Assembly (NCBI RefSeq): GCF_010015445.1
Contig: NC_053126.1
Span: 12,706,669-12,770,668, forward strand
From: Perca fluviatilis
Lineage: Eukaryota > Chordata > Actinopteri > Perciformes > Percidae
Direction of reading: 5' to 3'
DNA length: 64,000 bases
Shown: positions 13,220 to 25,232 of the stretch, piece by piece
Layout of the letters: every line of letters starts with the position of its first letter
Numbering within the stretch: the stretch's first letter is position 1
Translations under genes and position numbers: made by a program
Notes under the pieces: model-generated
Databases searched by the model: none
The model's input: only the letters and a program-made list of their open reading frames with translations
Told to the model about the DNA's origin: nothing

Positions 13220-14599
13220 GGGACAGAGCAGAGATGTACAAGAGTAGAGTGGACTGCAGAGCTGAATACAAAGGGTCACTAGAGTAAGAGTGTTTTTTTG
13301 GCCTGAATCAGAGTAAACTACAGACTGTGGGAGAGTGTGTTGTGTTTCCAGAGTATGAAGCACTGGATGTACAGTCAGAGGGGGATACACCTTTTTCCTG
13401 CATCTTCAGCAGGTCAAATAATCTTACATAATTGTTCCAACACTCCCTTTTCCTGTCCACTCTGCTCGGCCTTCTCTTCCCTTTCCGACAGACAACACAC
13501 ACACACTTTAATGGAAGCCATGAACTCCCACAAAGGCCCAAATGGAGCAGGACGTTCTTTGCCAGAAATTCACTTCAGCACATGACTTCAGACTCCTGGG
13601 ACCTTTTTGCATGCTCTGATTTTTCTTTCCAAAGAGGAGAAAAATGGCTCGATTTGCCTCACGTCTCCCCTCCACGAGCCCCTTGATGGTCTTAATGTGA
13701 CAAAGACAGATCCCAGTCTGGGACTCTGTTAAGCAGTAGACCCTTACTGCACAGAGCTGTCTGTTAGATGAAGAGGAAACTGGATACTTTCTTTTTTTTA
13801 AAACGTGTTTTTCCTCTGCTCCAAACAAGTCTTGCCATCAGCGTCATGGCCACTTATAAGAGAACTTCAAACCCTTTTTTATAAGGTAGAGAAAACAGAG
13901 TGGAGGTCCAAGAGGATTTGCACACACGCCTCATGTTCACTTTAAACGCAGCTTTTTATTCATGCAAGTTGCTCATGTCCAAATCCAGAAAGTTGACTTC
14001 CACGTGGATCAGTCTGACCTAATGTCTGTTGAGTCCAACTTAAACCACTAAGGGGATGTCATGGGTAAATGTAATGTGCTATCTGATATTCAGGGAAGCC
14101 AAACTCAACAAGGGCTCTCTGTGTTCACTGACCTTTTTTTCAAAGATGAAACACACACACAGTACCGTTGAGCCACATACAGAAGCTAGAAGTATTTTTT
14201 TATCTTCCCATCAGCTTCTCACAGCAGTTACTGAGCCGTGGTGACCTGCTAATGCATGACAGTGTGAGACCACATGGCAATCAAGACAGCAAAAACACAT
14301 TATTTAACAGAGATGAGTTACACACACAAAAATGGAAAAAAAATAATTGTCACTGGCAAAACTAAAGTTGCATCTTAAAGGAATAGTTTGACAATTTAGG
14401 GAAAATCTACCTACTAGTACACGTTATGTCTTGTTAAATCCATACAAAAAAGTTGTGATTTTACAGCGAGTTAAGTGTCAGGTACAAACCCTGTTGAAAT
14501 TTAACTCCCCAAATGTCCTGAATTTAACATTTCAAACATTGAAAATTATACTAAAACCTTGTCAGTGCCAGTGCTATATGAATTACCCTCCACTCGAAA

Positions 14600-15008
14600 G
14601 CCCCGTTTACACAAAGGGAAGACGCAGATATTTTCCTGCGGTTTGGCCTCTCATTTACACGAAAACCCTGTTTTTATCACAGAAAACGATTATTTCTAAA
14701 AACTCCGGCCAAAGTGGAGATTTTTGAAATCTTCGTTTGCACGTTTGCATATAAACTGAGACAAACGGAGGTTTAGGCAGCCGAGAGAGAGAAAGAGGAC
14801 ATGATTGGTTGCTGTTGTTGCTATTGTCGGGATTCTGATTGGCTAACGTGGGCTTGAGCTTCTCGTTACACTGCCACCTACAGGTCTGGCGTGCTCTTGA
14901 CTGCATTGACGGCATATATACACGGGTACATATAAACGAACACTTTTCTGAAAACCGAGAGGTTGAAATGTCCATTTATGAAAATAGCCGGCCACGTGTA
15001 AACATAGC
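14600..15008. mobile_element. Putative MITE with 'GTTTACAC' ends
   Basis: The left end GCCCCGTTTACAC and the right end GTGTAAACATAGC are inverted imperfect repeats around about 400 bp without coding capacity. It is probably a non-autonomous DNA transposon. No clear target duplication was found. Confidence 0.6.
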
Positions 15009-17652
15009 ATAAGCATCAGACATTTTGTGTGGAGGTAACTAGTACAGAATAGGGTCTATCCTGCACCGTCCCTCTAGTACTCCCTAACATCCTGCAGGGC
15101 CCTCAGGTCCTTCACCATCACACAGGCTTCATACAGATCCTTACTGCCTGCCCGAGCCTACTCTGGCTTGAAGTAAACATCCACAGCCACAGTTCTCTGT
15201 AGATATCTGCAGTACAGGTGAACTGGGTCACCTCTCTTAAAAGAGTTAAAATATGGACAAGGAAGATATTCACTCTGAAGAGGTGTGTACTATTAAAGCC
15301 TGATTTGTTCCTAAGCTCCATGAAGACTTCACGACGCTCCTCTCTTAACCACCTGACAGCATGTGGGCTATGGGGAAAAGACAGCAGCTGCAAATCTACT
15401 AAAGACAAAATCACAAATCCTGAATGTAGCAGGAAGCTGCTGGCACTGTCCTGCGGCCGGCAGATGAATGGCACAGAGATTTCAAAGCCCAGCTCGTTGT
15501 GTGCGTCTCTTCTCGCCTGGGTTGGGCTGCAGTGTGCCGTAACCCCACAGACCACACACTAACACACACACTCACACACTGAACTGCCATGATTAAATGA
15601 CTGGTTTTCACAGTGTGTAAATAGAGCGGTCTGTAGCCAAACTCGCAAGCCGTCACAAGGCGTGCTGTGAAGCCAGTGTCTAGCATATATGCTCTGATTC
15701 ATACCATATGGACATCACTCATGAAGTCTCCATTGACAATGTGCACACAGCTCACCAACTAACCAAGATTACGCTGAAGCAGAGGAGGCAGAGATACTGT
15801 AGGTGTACATTTGATGGACTGTCAAAGTCAGTCATGCAGAACCAGAATGTGTTGCAGTAAGCTACACTGTAGCAAAGCTTTGTGAGCTCTTGTTGGCCTA
15901 TTGTCCATTGAGCGAATGTTGTGGCAGAAGGCATTGTATTGTTGACTGTCATGCGTGTCAGATGGATTACTGTGTGTGGACCCGTTTTCTCTAAGCCTTG
16001 TGCAGTACGGCCAACTGTGGTTGCAGAAAAGTAACTGATATGAGAAAAATAGATACAGGAAAATAAAGAATCAAACAGGAGTCTACAGCCAGCTCTGTGA
16101 TGCTGCACATAGGCCCAGCAGTGCTTTGAGCTAAACGCTAGCAGCAGCATGCTAACATGCTTACAAATATAATGCAGTAAGCTAATGTTTAGGCTGTATA
16201 ATACCATGTTCACCATCTTAGTTAAGCGTGTGAGCAGGATGCTATAGCATTCGCTAAGTAGCACTTAAAGTACTGCTGATGTCAATAGTTTTGCAGGTCA
16301 TAAACCAAAGTAATGGACATAATTTGACTTGATGATGACGCTAGATGCAAACTGAGGATCACCAAAGTTATCACAATTATTCCTGATTTCATGACAATCC
16401 ATCCATTTTGGGACATTTCAATGAAAACCACAAATGTCAAACACACGGTGGCGCTAGAGAAAAAGTCCCCCCAAATCATTACGATTCATCCCCTGTGGAC
16501 TGTGAAAGTCTACAGAATATAATATCATTCCATCCAGTAGTTGTCTATATTCAGTCAGTCAACCAACATGCCAACCATAGAGCCATGACGGTAGCACGGC
16601 AAAAAAAAATCTTTTGTAAAGTAATGTGTAATGTGTAAGTAAGACTAGGTCTCTTTGTCCAACAAAGACAAGATTTCAAGGAGGTGAAACTGAAAAAAAA
16701 AAACATAGAGAAGAAGATGGGGGAAAAAAATGAAAACTGAATCTCCATCAAAAGTATGACCTGGTTTGATGGAAGGTTATGGATGGCTGGAGACCGCTCG
16801 TTGGTCAGTAAGTTAATTATGATTGAAAAGAAGGACTTTCATTGAGAGAAACTCCCATAACACACTGGAGAATCGATTCAGTAAGAATATCTCACCACCA
16901 CTCTCCCTTGCTGTCTTTCGCTGGTGGCATTACATACTTCTTTGGCCATTTTCCAACTTTGCTGGGGCACTTCATCCCGCCCCCCTTTTCCCCTCCACAC
17001 ACATCTCCTGTCTCGCTCAATCATTCCCTCTCAGACATCTCACCATCGTTGCTACTATGACTGTGTCTCACCCACAATCTTTTTGCGGTCACACGTTCTT
17101 TCCATTCTCACGCCTTTCTTGCTGTCTGTTCTCCATCTTACACCTCGGTGTATCACTCTGTCCACCTCACTCCTTCTCACTTGACTTGTTTCCTGGAAAA
17201 ATGTGTGTGTGTCCCTTCGTGAGGAATGACTGTCAGATATTGAACTTTGTCAACCAACCTGCCACTTGCTGAGTAGATCCATACCTGTTCCTCGCCAGCA
17301 CGATCACTCATCTATTTTGTTTTGCTAAACCCCAGTGAGCCCAACTCGGCTGTGGGCTCAGGTGTGGTTGCGTGGGTGTTATGTTGTTCTAATAAAAAGT
17401 AGCAATTTGTGGATGATGTTGCCAACTTTTCAACGCAACACTAAACACCAAAACAAAAAACAGGAGCTTTGCAACCTTTCTTTCCTGCAGTATGCAGGAC
17501 ACTATTTATTCCAGATGAGAGAGCAGACTGTGTCGTAAATCACACACTCACAGTTAGAATTCTACGTCATGATCCATCCATCTATCTTCACTGCAAACAG
17601 TGCAATAAGAGAAAAGGAGAAATTTAATTTGTGTGTCAGTGTGCAGCCATGA

Positions 17653-17754
<102 letters not shown>

Positions 17755-18354
17755 ATATGCTCCCGGCTGTTGTCAGCTATCCATGGTCGGCATCACAGCA
17801 CCATATGTCTGTCTGTGGGGCTGTGCTGATGTGTGCCACCACTGGAGGCCAGGCTGGCCGCACAGAGCACAATGACAGCTTTATGCCCGCATGCCATGCA
17901 TCGCAATGCTCAAATAGTCACATCCTGCAGTTCTGCAAGCAGTGAGCATGTGGCAGTGATTACTGCTGACTTACAGAGGTTAGACAACATGAGTAAGGGT
18001 TTCTCACCTGCAGGATTCAGTTTATGATTACAGGCTTAGCGGAGTTTGCTGAACCAGGGGCATTGCCAGAGGGGAGGTAAGAGGTGGCACAGCCCCCCCA
18101 CCAGAGTAAGAAGATGATACGTAGTTGTTGTTAGTATCATAGATGGCTTACTAAACAGGCCCACAGGCTACAGGCCCAGAAGCCCCTGCAACAGAACCTC
18201 TGTATTTAAAGTGACATTACAGTTAGAATTTCTTGTTGTAAAGTCAATCAAACAATAGTCACGCAATGCCAAACCTATCTCCACAGCACTGTGAAGGAAG
18301 GTCTGGCGGGTCCACACAGAGTCGTCGATATGGACTAATCAAACAATAAATGGG

Positions 18355-18515
18355 CTCACAATGACCACAATGAGGCAAAATATGAAATGCAAAACGACTA
18401 CAGAGGTGCAAAATGACCACAAGGAGGCGGAAACCAACCACAAAGAAACTGAAAGCAACCAAAAAGAGGCAGAAAACAACCACAAACAGATGCAAAACAA
18501 CCACAGAGATTCAGT
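18355..18515. repeat. Degenerate minisatellite, period about 20-24 bp
   Basis: About seven diverged copies of a unit like AACCACAAAGAGGCAAAAC. It is flanked by sequences containing AGGTCTGGCGGG (18299) and CAGACCCTCCGCCA (18547) in opposite sense, which suggests that it lies inside an old DNA transposon spanning roughly 18230-18900. Confidence 0.75.
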
Positions 18516-18982
18516 TTGGGTGTCTTGCTCAGTAGTCTCGCTTTGTCAGACCCTCCGCCAAGAGCCTGGCTACTCCACACAGCATTCGGGGACGGGAGGA
18601 AAACGTGCTCTGGTTTAATGGCATTTCTTTAAACCAATCAGAATCGTCTTGAGCGGTGCTAAACTCTTCACAAAGCCACTGCAAAATAGTCGTGCGAGAG
18701 AAAACTCAGATTGGACAGATAGTCTAGATAGCTGTCTCAATTTACCATGCAGAGATCTGAGGAGCAGTCAACAATAGTCCTCATAAATCCACAGAATTTA
18801 AAATTCCAACACAAAGAAAGCGGAAGGAAACGGAAAATAAATGCGTGAGCAATCCCGGAAGTGAAACACGAAGGATATAGACTACTTGCTCAGAGACCAT
18901 TTACATGTCTGTGTCCATGGGCCTGTTGTGTCACATCTGTCCATGGCTGCAGGCTATTTGGAGTTACAAATAGCAGCTATCT

Positions 18983-19044
18983 ACTTTAAATATTCTAATA
19001 TGAACCTTTATCAATATAAAGGTTCATATTAGAATATTTAAAGT
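18983..19044. repeat. Perfect hairpin: 29-bp arms, 4-nt loop
   Basis: The left arm (18983-19011) is the exact reverse complement of the right arm (19016-19044), with loop CAAT between. The arms are AT-rich and contain TATTCTAATATGAACC. It could be a tiny foldback element or a hairpin-forming transcript. Nothing nearby identifies it as a gene. Confidence 0.95.
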
Positions 19045-19571
19045 TGCCTATTCTGCATTCTTTTATTACACTGAAAAAAATAAGCAGCTATTAAAAATGT
19101 AGGTATTATTGCCAAGAACCAGGTTTTTACACATTTTAACAGTCTCAACATATTTTATTCTCAAAAGTTTTTAAACTTGCCCCTGTCCTGAAGTGTGCGG
19201 TATAGTCTGCAGGCTCGTGTTGTAGTGACGCGTCTGTGTCAACCCTTATTTTAACAGTCTATGGTGTTAACACTTTAGTCATGAGTCAATAAATGAATCC
19301 GTGTCTCATGGCTATGCTTGGTTGACAGTGAGAGGACCTGTTGGGCCAGAGTGACACCAGCCCGCAGCTGACAAAGGCTTAGATAAACACAAGTCTACTG
19401 GCTACAGCACCAATAGGACACTGAAGCATGGACAGTCATCATGCTGATACATTCAGCCTGATAATAACCTTGTTGGGTCTTGTTATTCCTCACCTTGAAA
19501 TTAGGTCAATCTTTCTACCTTCACACATCTAGCACACAAGGCATGCTCTTAAAACCATCATGACACAACAT

Positions 19572-19572
<1 letters not shown>

Positions 19573-19650
<78 letters not shown>
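19573..19650. repeat. (GT)n microsatellite, about 38 units
   Basis: Pure GT run. Confidence 0.98.
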
Positions 19651-19812
19651 CTGCTCATTTAAGAGGCAACTTCATATAAGTAATCTCTACCAGAAAATGC
19701 TGATGTGTGATGTGTTTGACTGTGGACAGATTAGATTAATGTTGCTGCATGAGCCTGGCATAAAACTAACTCTAAGTCTAAAATCACTCAAATTAGGCCA
19801 AAGTCACTATAA

Positions 19813-19813
<1 letters not shown>

Positions 19814-19890
<77 letters not shown>
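19814..19890. repeat. (ATT)n microsatellite, about 26 units
   Basis: Trinucleotide run ending in CATCAGC. Confidence 0.97.
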
Positions 19891-20199
19891 CATCAGCAGG
19901 CTACAGAGGCACATGTCTCCTGGATGTTAATACTGAAACAGCTAGAATTCATTGGTCTGAATTTCATTGTATGAATCATACCTTGGTTGTCCTCGTCCAT
20001 GTTTCCAGTCTATAAATCAAAGATCCCCCCCCAAAATCGGTTGCAGAAACTTCCGTTGTGCGAAAAGGGGCTCTAATATACAGCAAATAAGCGTCCTAAT
20101 TTCCAGGACGCTTTTGGTACACAGGTTGTCTCACGAGCAGCGTATTTCTTTTAGGAAATGTAATGGCCATTTACGCCTCACTGTCGCGAGGCAGTCCCT

Positions 20200-20620
20200 C
20201 CGGTCCCGTCAGTCAGTGAGCGGTGTGTATCTGTAGCAGCAGCGGCGGCAGCGGCGGCGGCAGCAGCGGTGTCTTTTTGCCCACAGTGGTCGAGCGTGTA
20301 TTCGTTATCCCTCCCAATACGCTTTCACTCCACTAGTATCGGGAGAGTAGTTGGCATGGCTACGTCAAGCTGGCCAACACACAACTGGAACAATGGCGGA
20401 AGTACACGTAGCTGTGTATTCAGAGTAAAAGAGTCACGCAGGGTTTATGGGTTAATCAAGTCACGCTCCTTTATTTTGAAACTGACAACAGGAAGTGTTT
20501 GTGGTGCTCTGTGTAAATGGACACCATTTGTTAATCCCATCCCAACTCCGCTACACAGCCCGTGCTCTGCGCGTCAGCATTCATCACCGATCAGCGCACG
20601 TGACTCCAGGCAACAGTGAG
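20200..20620. promoter_or_regulatory. CpG-richer patch, possible cyth3 promoter or first exon
   Basis: Richer in G, C and CpG than its surroundings, with a GGC/AGC-rich run at about 20236-20270. It lies about 18 kb 5' of cyth3 exon 2 on the minus strand, a plausible place for the missing first exon, but no start codon followed by a good phase-1 donor was seen. Inference only. Confidence 0.3.
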
Positions 20621-20715
20621 ATTATACACAACAACAAATACCTATAGCCTAATCTTTTTTATTGATTATTTGACATGGTTAGATCATGCTGTGACATTTG
20701 GTTATATTCCTCAAG

Positions 20716-21232
20716 CAGTGGTGGAATGTAACTGTAGCTACATTTACTCAAGTACTACTGGACTTAAGTACAAATTTGAGGTTGGCTATATTTCTTTTCA
20801 TGCCACTTTCTACTTCTACTCCACTATTTCAGGGGGAAATTGTACTCTTTACACCACTACATTAATCTGACAGCTTTAGTTTGCCCACAAAACATATATA
20901 GCCTATAAAATACGATGTTTTATTATAAATTAAACTACCCAACAACAATATATAGGCCTACAAGGACAGCTGAAATGATTAGCCGGTTGAACACTTATTT
21001 GATTGACAGATTTAACTGTTTTGATCGTTTCTAAAATGTGAGGATTTTTCTGCATTGAGCAGGCTACTTTTACTTTTAATACTTTAAGTAGGCCTACATT
21101 TTCCTGATATTTACATACTTTTATTCACGTAACATTTTCAATGCAGGACCTTTACTTGTAAGAGAGTATTTTTAAAGTGTGGTATTAGTACTCTTACTTA
21201 AGTAAAGGATCTGAATACTTCTTCCACCACTG
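20716..21232. mobile_element. hAT-type MITE, 'CAGTGGTGGAA' ends
   Basis: The ends CAGTGGTGGAA and TTCCACCACTG are exact inverted repeats. They are flanked by 8-bp near-identical duplications, TCCTCAAG (20708-20715) and CCCTCAAG (21233-21240). An 8-bp duplication is the hAT signature. The interior (ACTCAAGTACT-type motifs) has no transposase. Confidence 0.9.
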
Positions 21233-21332
21233 CCCTCAAGAATTAATGGCAATTTAATTTAACATGTAACCTAATGGAATAAATTAGAATTATTTTTTTA
21301 TTACTTATATTAGGGGGCAATTATTATATTAT

Positions 21333-21782
21333 CAGTGGTGGGAGAAGTATTTAGATCCTTTAGGAAAATAACAAATACCATATGCTAAAAACAAATAGGC
21401 TACTACAATACAAGTCAGAGTCCTGAATTAAAAATGTTAAGTAGGCTAGTTTAGGTAAGTAGGGTACGTTAAAGTACTAATTATGCAGAATCACTCCTTT
21501 GAGAGTGTTATATTATTAATAATACATTATATTAATGAATATGTTTGACTTCATGTTGTAAATTCTCAGTGGGCAGCCATATATAGGCTACTGTATACAC
21601 TACTGGTTAGTTTAATAGTAAAGCACTGCATCATATTTTATAAACTTAGATGTTTTGTCTGTATGTTATTAAATGTTATAATACTCAAGTAAAGTAAAGG
21701 AAATATAAAATACTCAAGTACAAGTACTTCCAAATTGTAGTTAAGTAGCTACATTACTTGGTCTTAGTTACTTCCACCACTG
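21333..21782. mobile_element. Second hAT-type MITE of the 'CAGTGGTGG' family
   Basis: The ends CAGTGGTGGGAGAAGTA and TTACTTCCACCACTG are inverted. The flanks TATATTAT and TAAACTAT match at 6 of 8 positions. It is only 100 bp from the previous copy, in the same orientation family. Confidence 0.83.
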
Positions 21783-22312
21783 TAAACTATTATTGTCCTA
21801 ATTTAATTATTTTCTAATGTGTGGATGATTCTGGCTTCCTTTCTAACCACATGGCACATCGTATGTCAGTAAACTGAATGTAGGCTAATAGTCTTACAAT
21901 TTATTTACTGTTATGATTATTTTATCATTATTTTTAATACATTCAGTTGCCAGTTTATTAGGTACACCTAAGGTAAAACTACATTGAACTTCACTATGGT
22001 TATAATACTCAGTAGTTGTTAAAATGGTTAAAAAGAGGTGTTACTATTATATTAAGGAGAGATAGGAAGCTTGATGGAGAATGGTGTGTGCAACAGCTGC
22101 CTACCTCTATCCTGTCCAAAATGATTTAGCAAATTAATCTAAATGACACAGCTGCTCAAAAAGGTTAAAAAAGTAAAATGCGAAAATATAATCAATAGAT
22201 TCTGTAATCCCAAAAAAGCTACCAATCCAAAATATAAAAGACTGATTTCAGATCAGACTATGAGGATAAGACTCTTACATAAGGGAGTGATCAGGTTGGG
22301 AAACAATAGCAT

Positions 22313-22433
<121 letters not shown>

Positions 22434-24206
22434 CTTGTTTCTACAACACACGTGGTTTCAATTATAGCATTCCTGCCTCCGCAAAGAAGGAGGGGGTCTC
22501 ACTTCCTGTCTGCATTACTCCAATGGTCAAGCATGAACAGATGTGTAAACGTATTCATTCATTTGTTTATTCATAGGTGTCTCTTTTGGACAAATCTTTC
22601 ATTCTCAGTCATCTGTCCTAAACAAAATGACGTTCTCCAGACATAACACAAACAGTCAAACAGTTCTCCTGATTTCTTATAGTGGTGAAGTTAAGTCTGT
22701 AATAGCTTTACTATGTATTTGTTTTGTTAAAGTAGAAAAAGAAGCAAATGACTTATCTCGTTTCATATTTAATCAGTTTCAGTTTGACTGATAATTACTA
22801 CTCTGAACATTTTCAAAACGTCATCCTTTGTAATGTACGTACATTATCAGACAGTTCCACTTTAAGTTTGTTTCACCATCTTCCAAAAATGTAATGGTCA
22901 TAGGGGATGAGCAGAAACTGAGAAGCTCAAATCAGTCATTTTCTACAAGTTCACATCAACAGGACTACACAATCTACTGAACCCCCTCAATCCAGCATAA
23001 TCCAGTCTGGCGCAGTCTGGCTGGAAACTGGAGAACTACAGCGAGATGCTGAAGTTACACCTGGATAAACGTGCTGCACACTGCCCTGGGTGAGGGGTTG
23101 GTGTGAATATAGCAGATATTTGGCTACATGCATCCAGACAGTGTTTGTTTTCTCTGCACTCTGGCATGAGGCTAAGGTTGTGAAGACTTGGCCATGTGTT
23201 TTAAAGGAAACTAAATTCCTGGAGATGTGCGCCACTTAGTAGTGTGGAAAAAACAAAGGAAAACAGGGGGAAAGGGAGTGTTTAGTAAGAGGAAATCAGG
23301 GTGAAGTCACTGCAGTTTAGGGCCCAGGAAGCGTCTTTCTCACTTCAGTTCTGCTAGTTTTAAGGTTTTACATACGAGGTGGATTGATGCAAAGTAGTTA
23401 TCACACAGAGCAAGCCCTGATTTGAATGTTTTCTGTGCTACAAGTGGAAAATAGGTCATATGTATAATGTTGCCGATAGCTTTGGGAATATGGTTAGACA
23501 AATTTGGTGTTACTGTCTGTTTATGTCAGTGCTGGACCGGGTCAAGCTGAGCATCCTCATTGAAGTCGTATAAGTTCCATTAAAAGCAATTTGATTCCTG
23601 AGTCTGTCTCTCTGGCACACAAACGCACTCAGTACGCTCTACTCCACATAAATGTCATGCTAATGTGTTTATGAGTCATGAAAGAAACCGCTCGGTGTGG
23701 CCCAGATATCCTCAGTGATGAATTTAAAGCTTTAAAATCAACACAATATCAGTTTGGTTCGGTCATTTTAGAGTGTATAGGCCACTCTTTCAGGTCCAAA
23801 ACCACAAAACAAGGGCCACAAAGTCATCACAGAGTAAAAAGGTCTGTGGCTTGAAGTGAACATGTGTGGGGTTTTCGGGGCTGTAGTGCCACAGACATAC
23901 CCCCAGGGAGATGCACGTCTGGCAGATTAGGCCGACCATCATGGGAAACGTCTGTGGTACTCCTGACCGACTTCACGTGACCTGATTGAGCAGTCATACC
24001 ACTTCATATGCTCCAGTCACCACGGCAATGCCCGGAGGGTGATCACCTCCTCCCTTTAAAACTGCCCAACCCATAATTATACAACACACAGACATATAAG
24101 CAGTCCCGTTTCTCTACCTCCACCTCCCCCCAAATCACTCCCTCCATAATGTAGTCCAGTGCAATCACATTCTATAGCAGTCTACCACTCCACGTCCGCT
24201 CTGCCT

Positions 24207-24380
24207 TTACATTACATTACATTACATGTCATTTAGCTGACGCTTTTATCCAAAGCGACTTACAATTAAGTGCTTTCAACTGTGAAGGTTCAAACTCCAG
24301 ACAACAAGTAGTAAGTGCAAGTACATTAGCTTTAAATAAGCAAAGCTACAAAGAGACATATGAAAGTGCAGGTTCAAGAA
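24207..24380. mobile_element. Fragment of a common teleost repeat
   Basis: Begins with repeated TTACA units and contains TGTCATTTAGCTGACGCTTT and TCCAAAGCGACTTACAA, a phrase that recurs very widely in fish genomes. The exact family was not determined. Confidence 0.6.
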
Positions 24381-24395
24381 CTTTTTTTTTATTTT

Positions 24396-24558
24396 TTTAT
24401 CCGAGGTGCCCCAATCCTACCCATGTTCAAAAAGCACCTCAAAACATTTATTTTCACTAAGTCCTTTGACCCCTAACCCCCCCCCCCCTATTTGTTAAGC
24501 GACCTTGGGTACCTTGAAAGGAGCTATATATATTTTATTATAAAGTTATTATTATTAA
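24396..24558. mobile_element. Probable LINE 3' end fragment (L2-like tail)
   Basis: Contains CGACCTTGGGTACCTTGAAA, GGAGCTATATATATTTTATT and a terminal ATTATTATTA run, arranged like the 3' end of teleost L2-type LINEs. A poly-C run interrupts it at 24479-24488. Family assigned from memory. Confidence 0.5.
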
Positions 24559-25065
24559 CCCCCCAGAGGTATCCGAACCCTGCAATGTTTCTGTAAATAG
24601 ACTGTAAAAAGGGATCAGTGAGGACCACTCTTATGTTTAAAGTTGGGGAGGAAATTGTGGTTCAGAACTGTAGGTGCTTAATATTTAGTCCCTTTGGTGA
24701 AGGATATTATGCTGATTCAGAGTTGAATTTGGGAGTTCCTCTACCATCTTCCTCTTTGTGTTTATCCCCCAAAACCATGGCATAGACTGTTGTAAACCAG
24801 GGATGTGACAGGGTTTCACACCTCCTTCCTGTTCTGAAAGGTGAAAGGGTTAATCTTTGGCGTGTGTGACAGAAGGTCACAGGAAGCAGAGTGCAGCAGG
24901 ATTTCCGCCGTCCTTCATTTGGTTTTATATCCAGCTCTGCATCTTGACCGCCATCTGATCGAAGGGCAAAGTTGAGTTGATTTTCTGCACCCAAGGACAC
25001 ATATGAGTAAAGTCTTTATATGGACTCTGTCTGCTGGGCACAAAGGCAGCAGTGTATACTCGAGA

Positions 25066-25232
<167 letters not shown>

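Noticed and set aside
16823..17272. A 149-residue plus-strand frame
   Set aside because: Pyrimidine-rich low-complexity DNA with few stops. No domain, and no splice or promoter context.
20524..20540. Minus-strand ATG reading MGLTN as cyth3 exon 1
   Set aside because: The phase fits, but the donor GTGTCC is poor and there is no sequence support.
20269..20619. A 116-residue plus-strand frame in the CpG-rich patch
   Set aside because: No similarity to a known family and no exon partner. High GC lowers stop frequency here.
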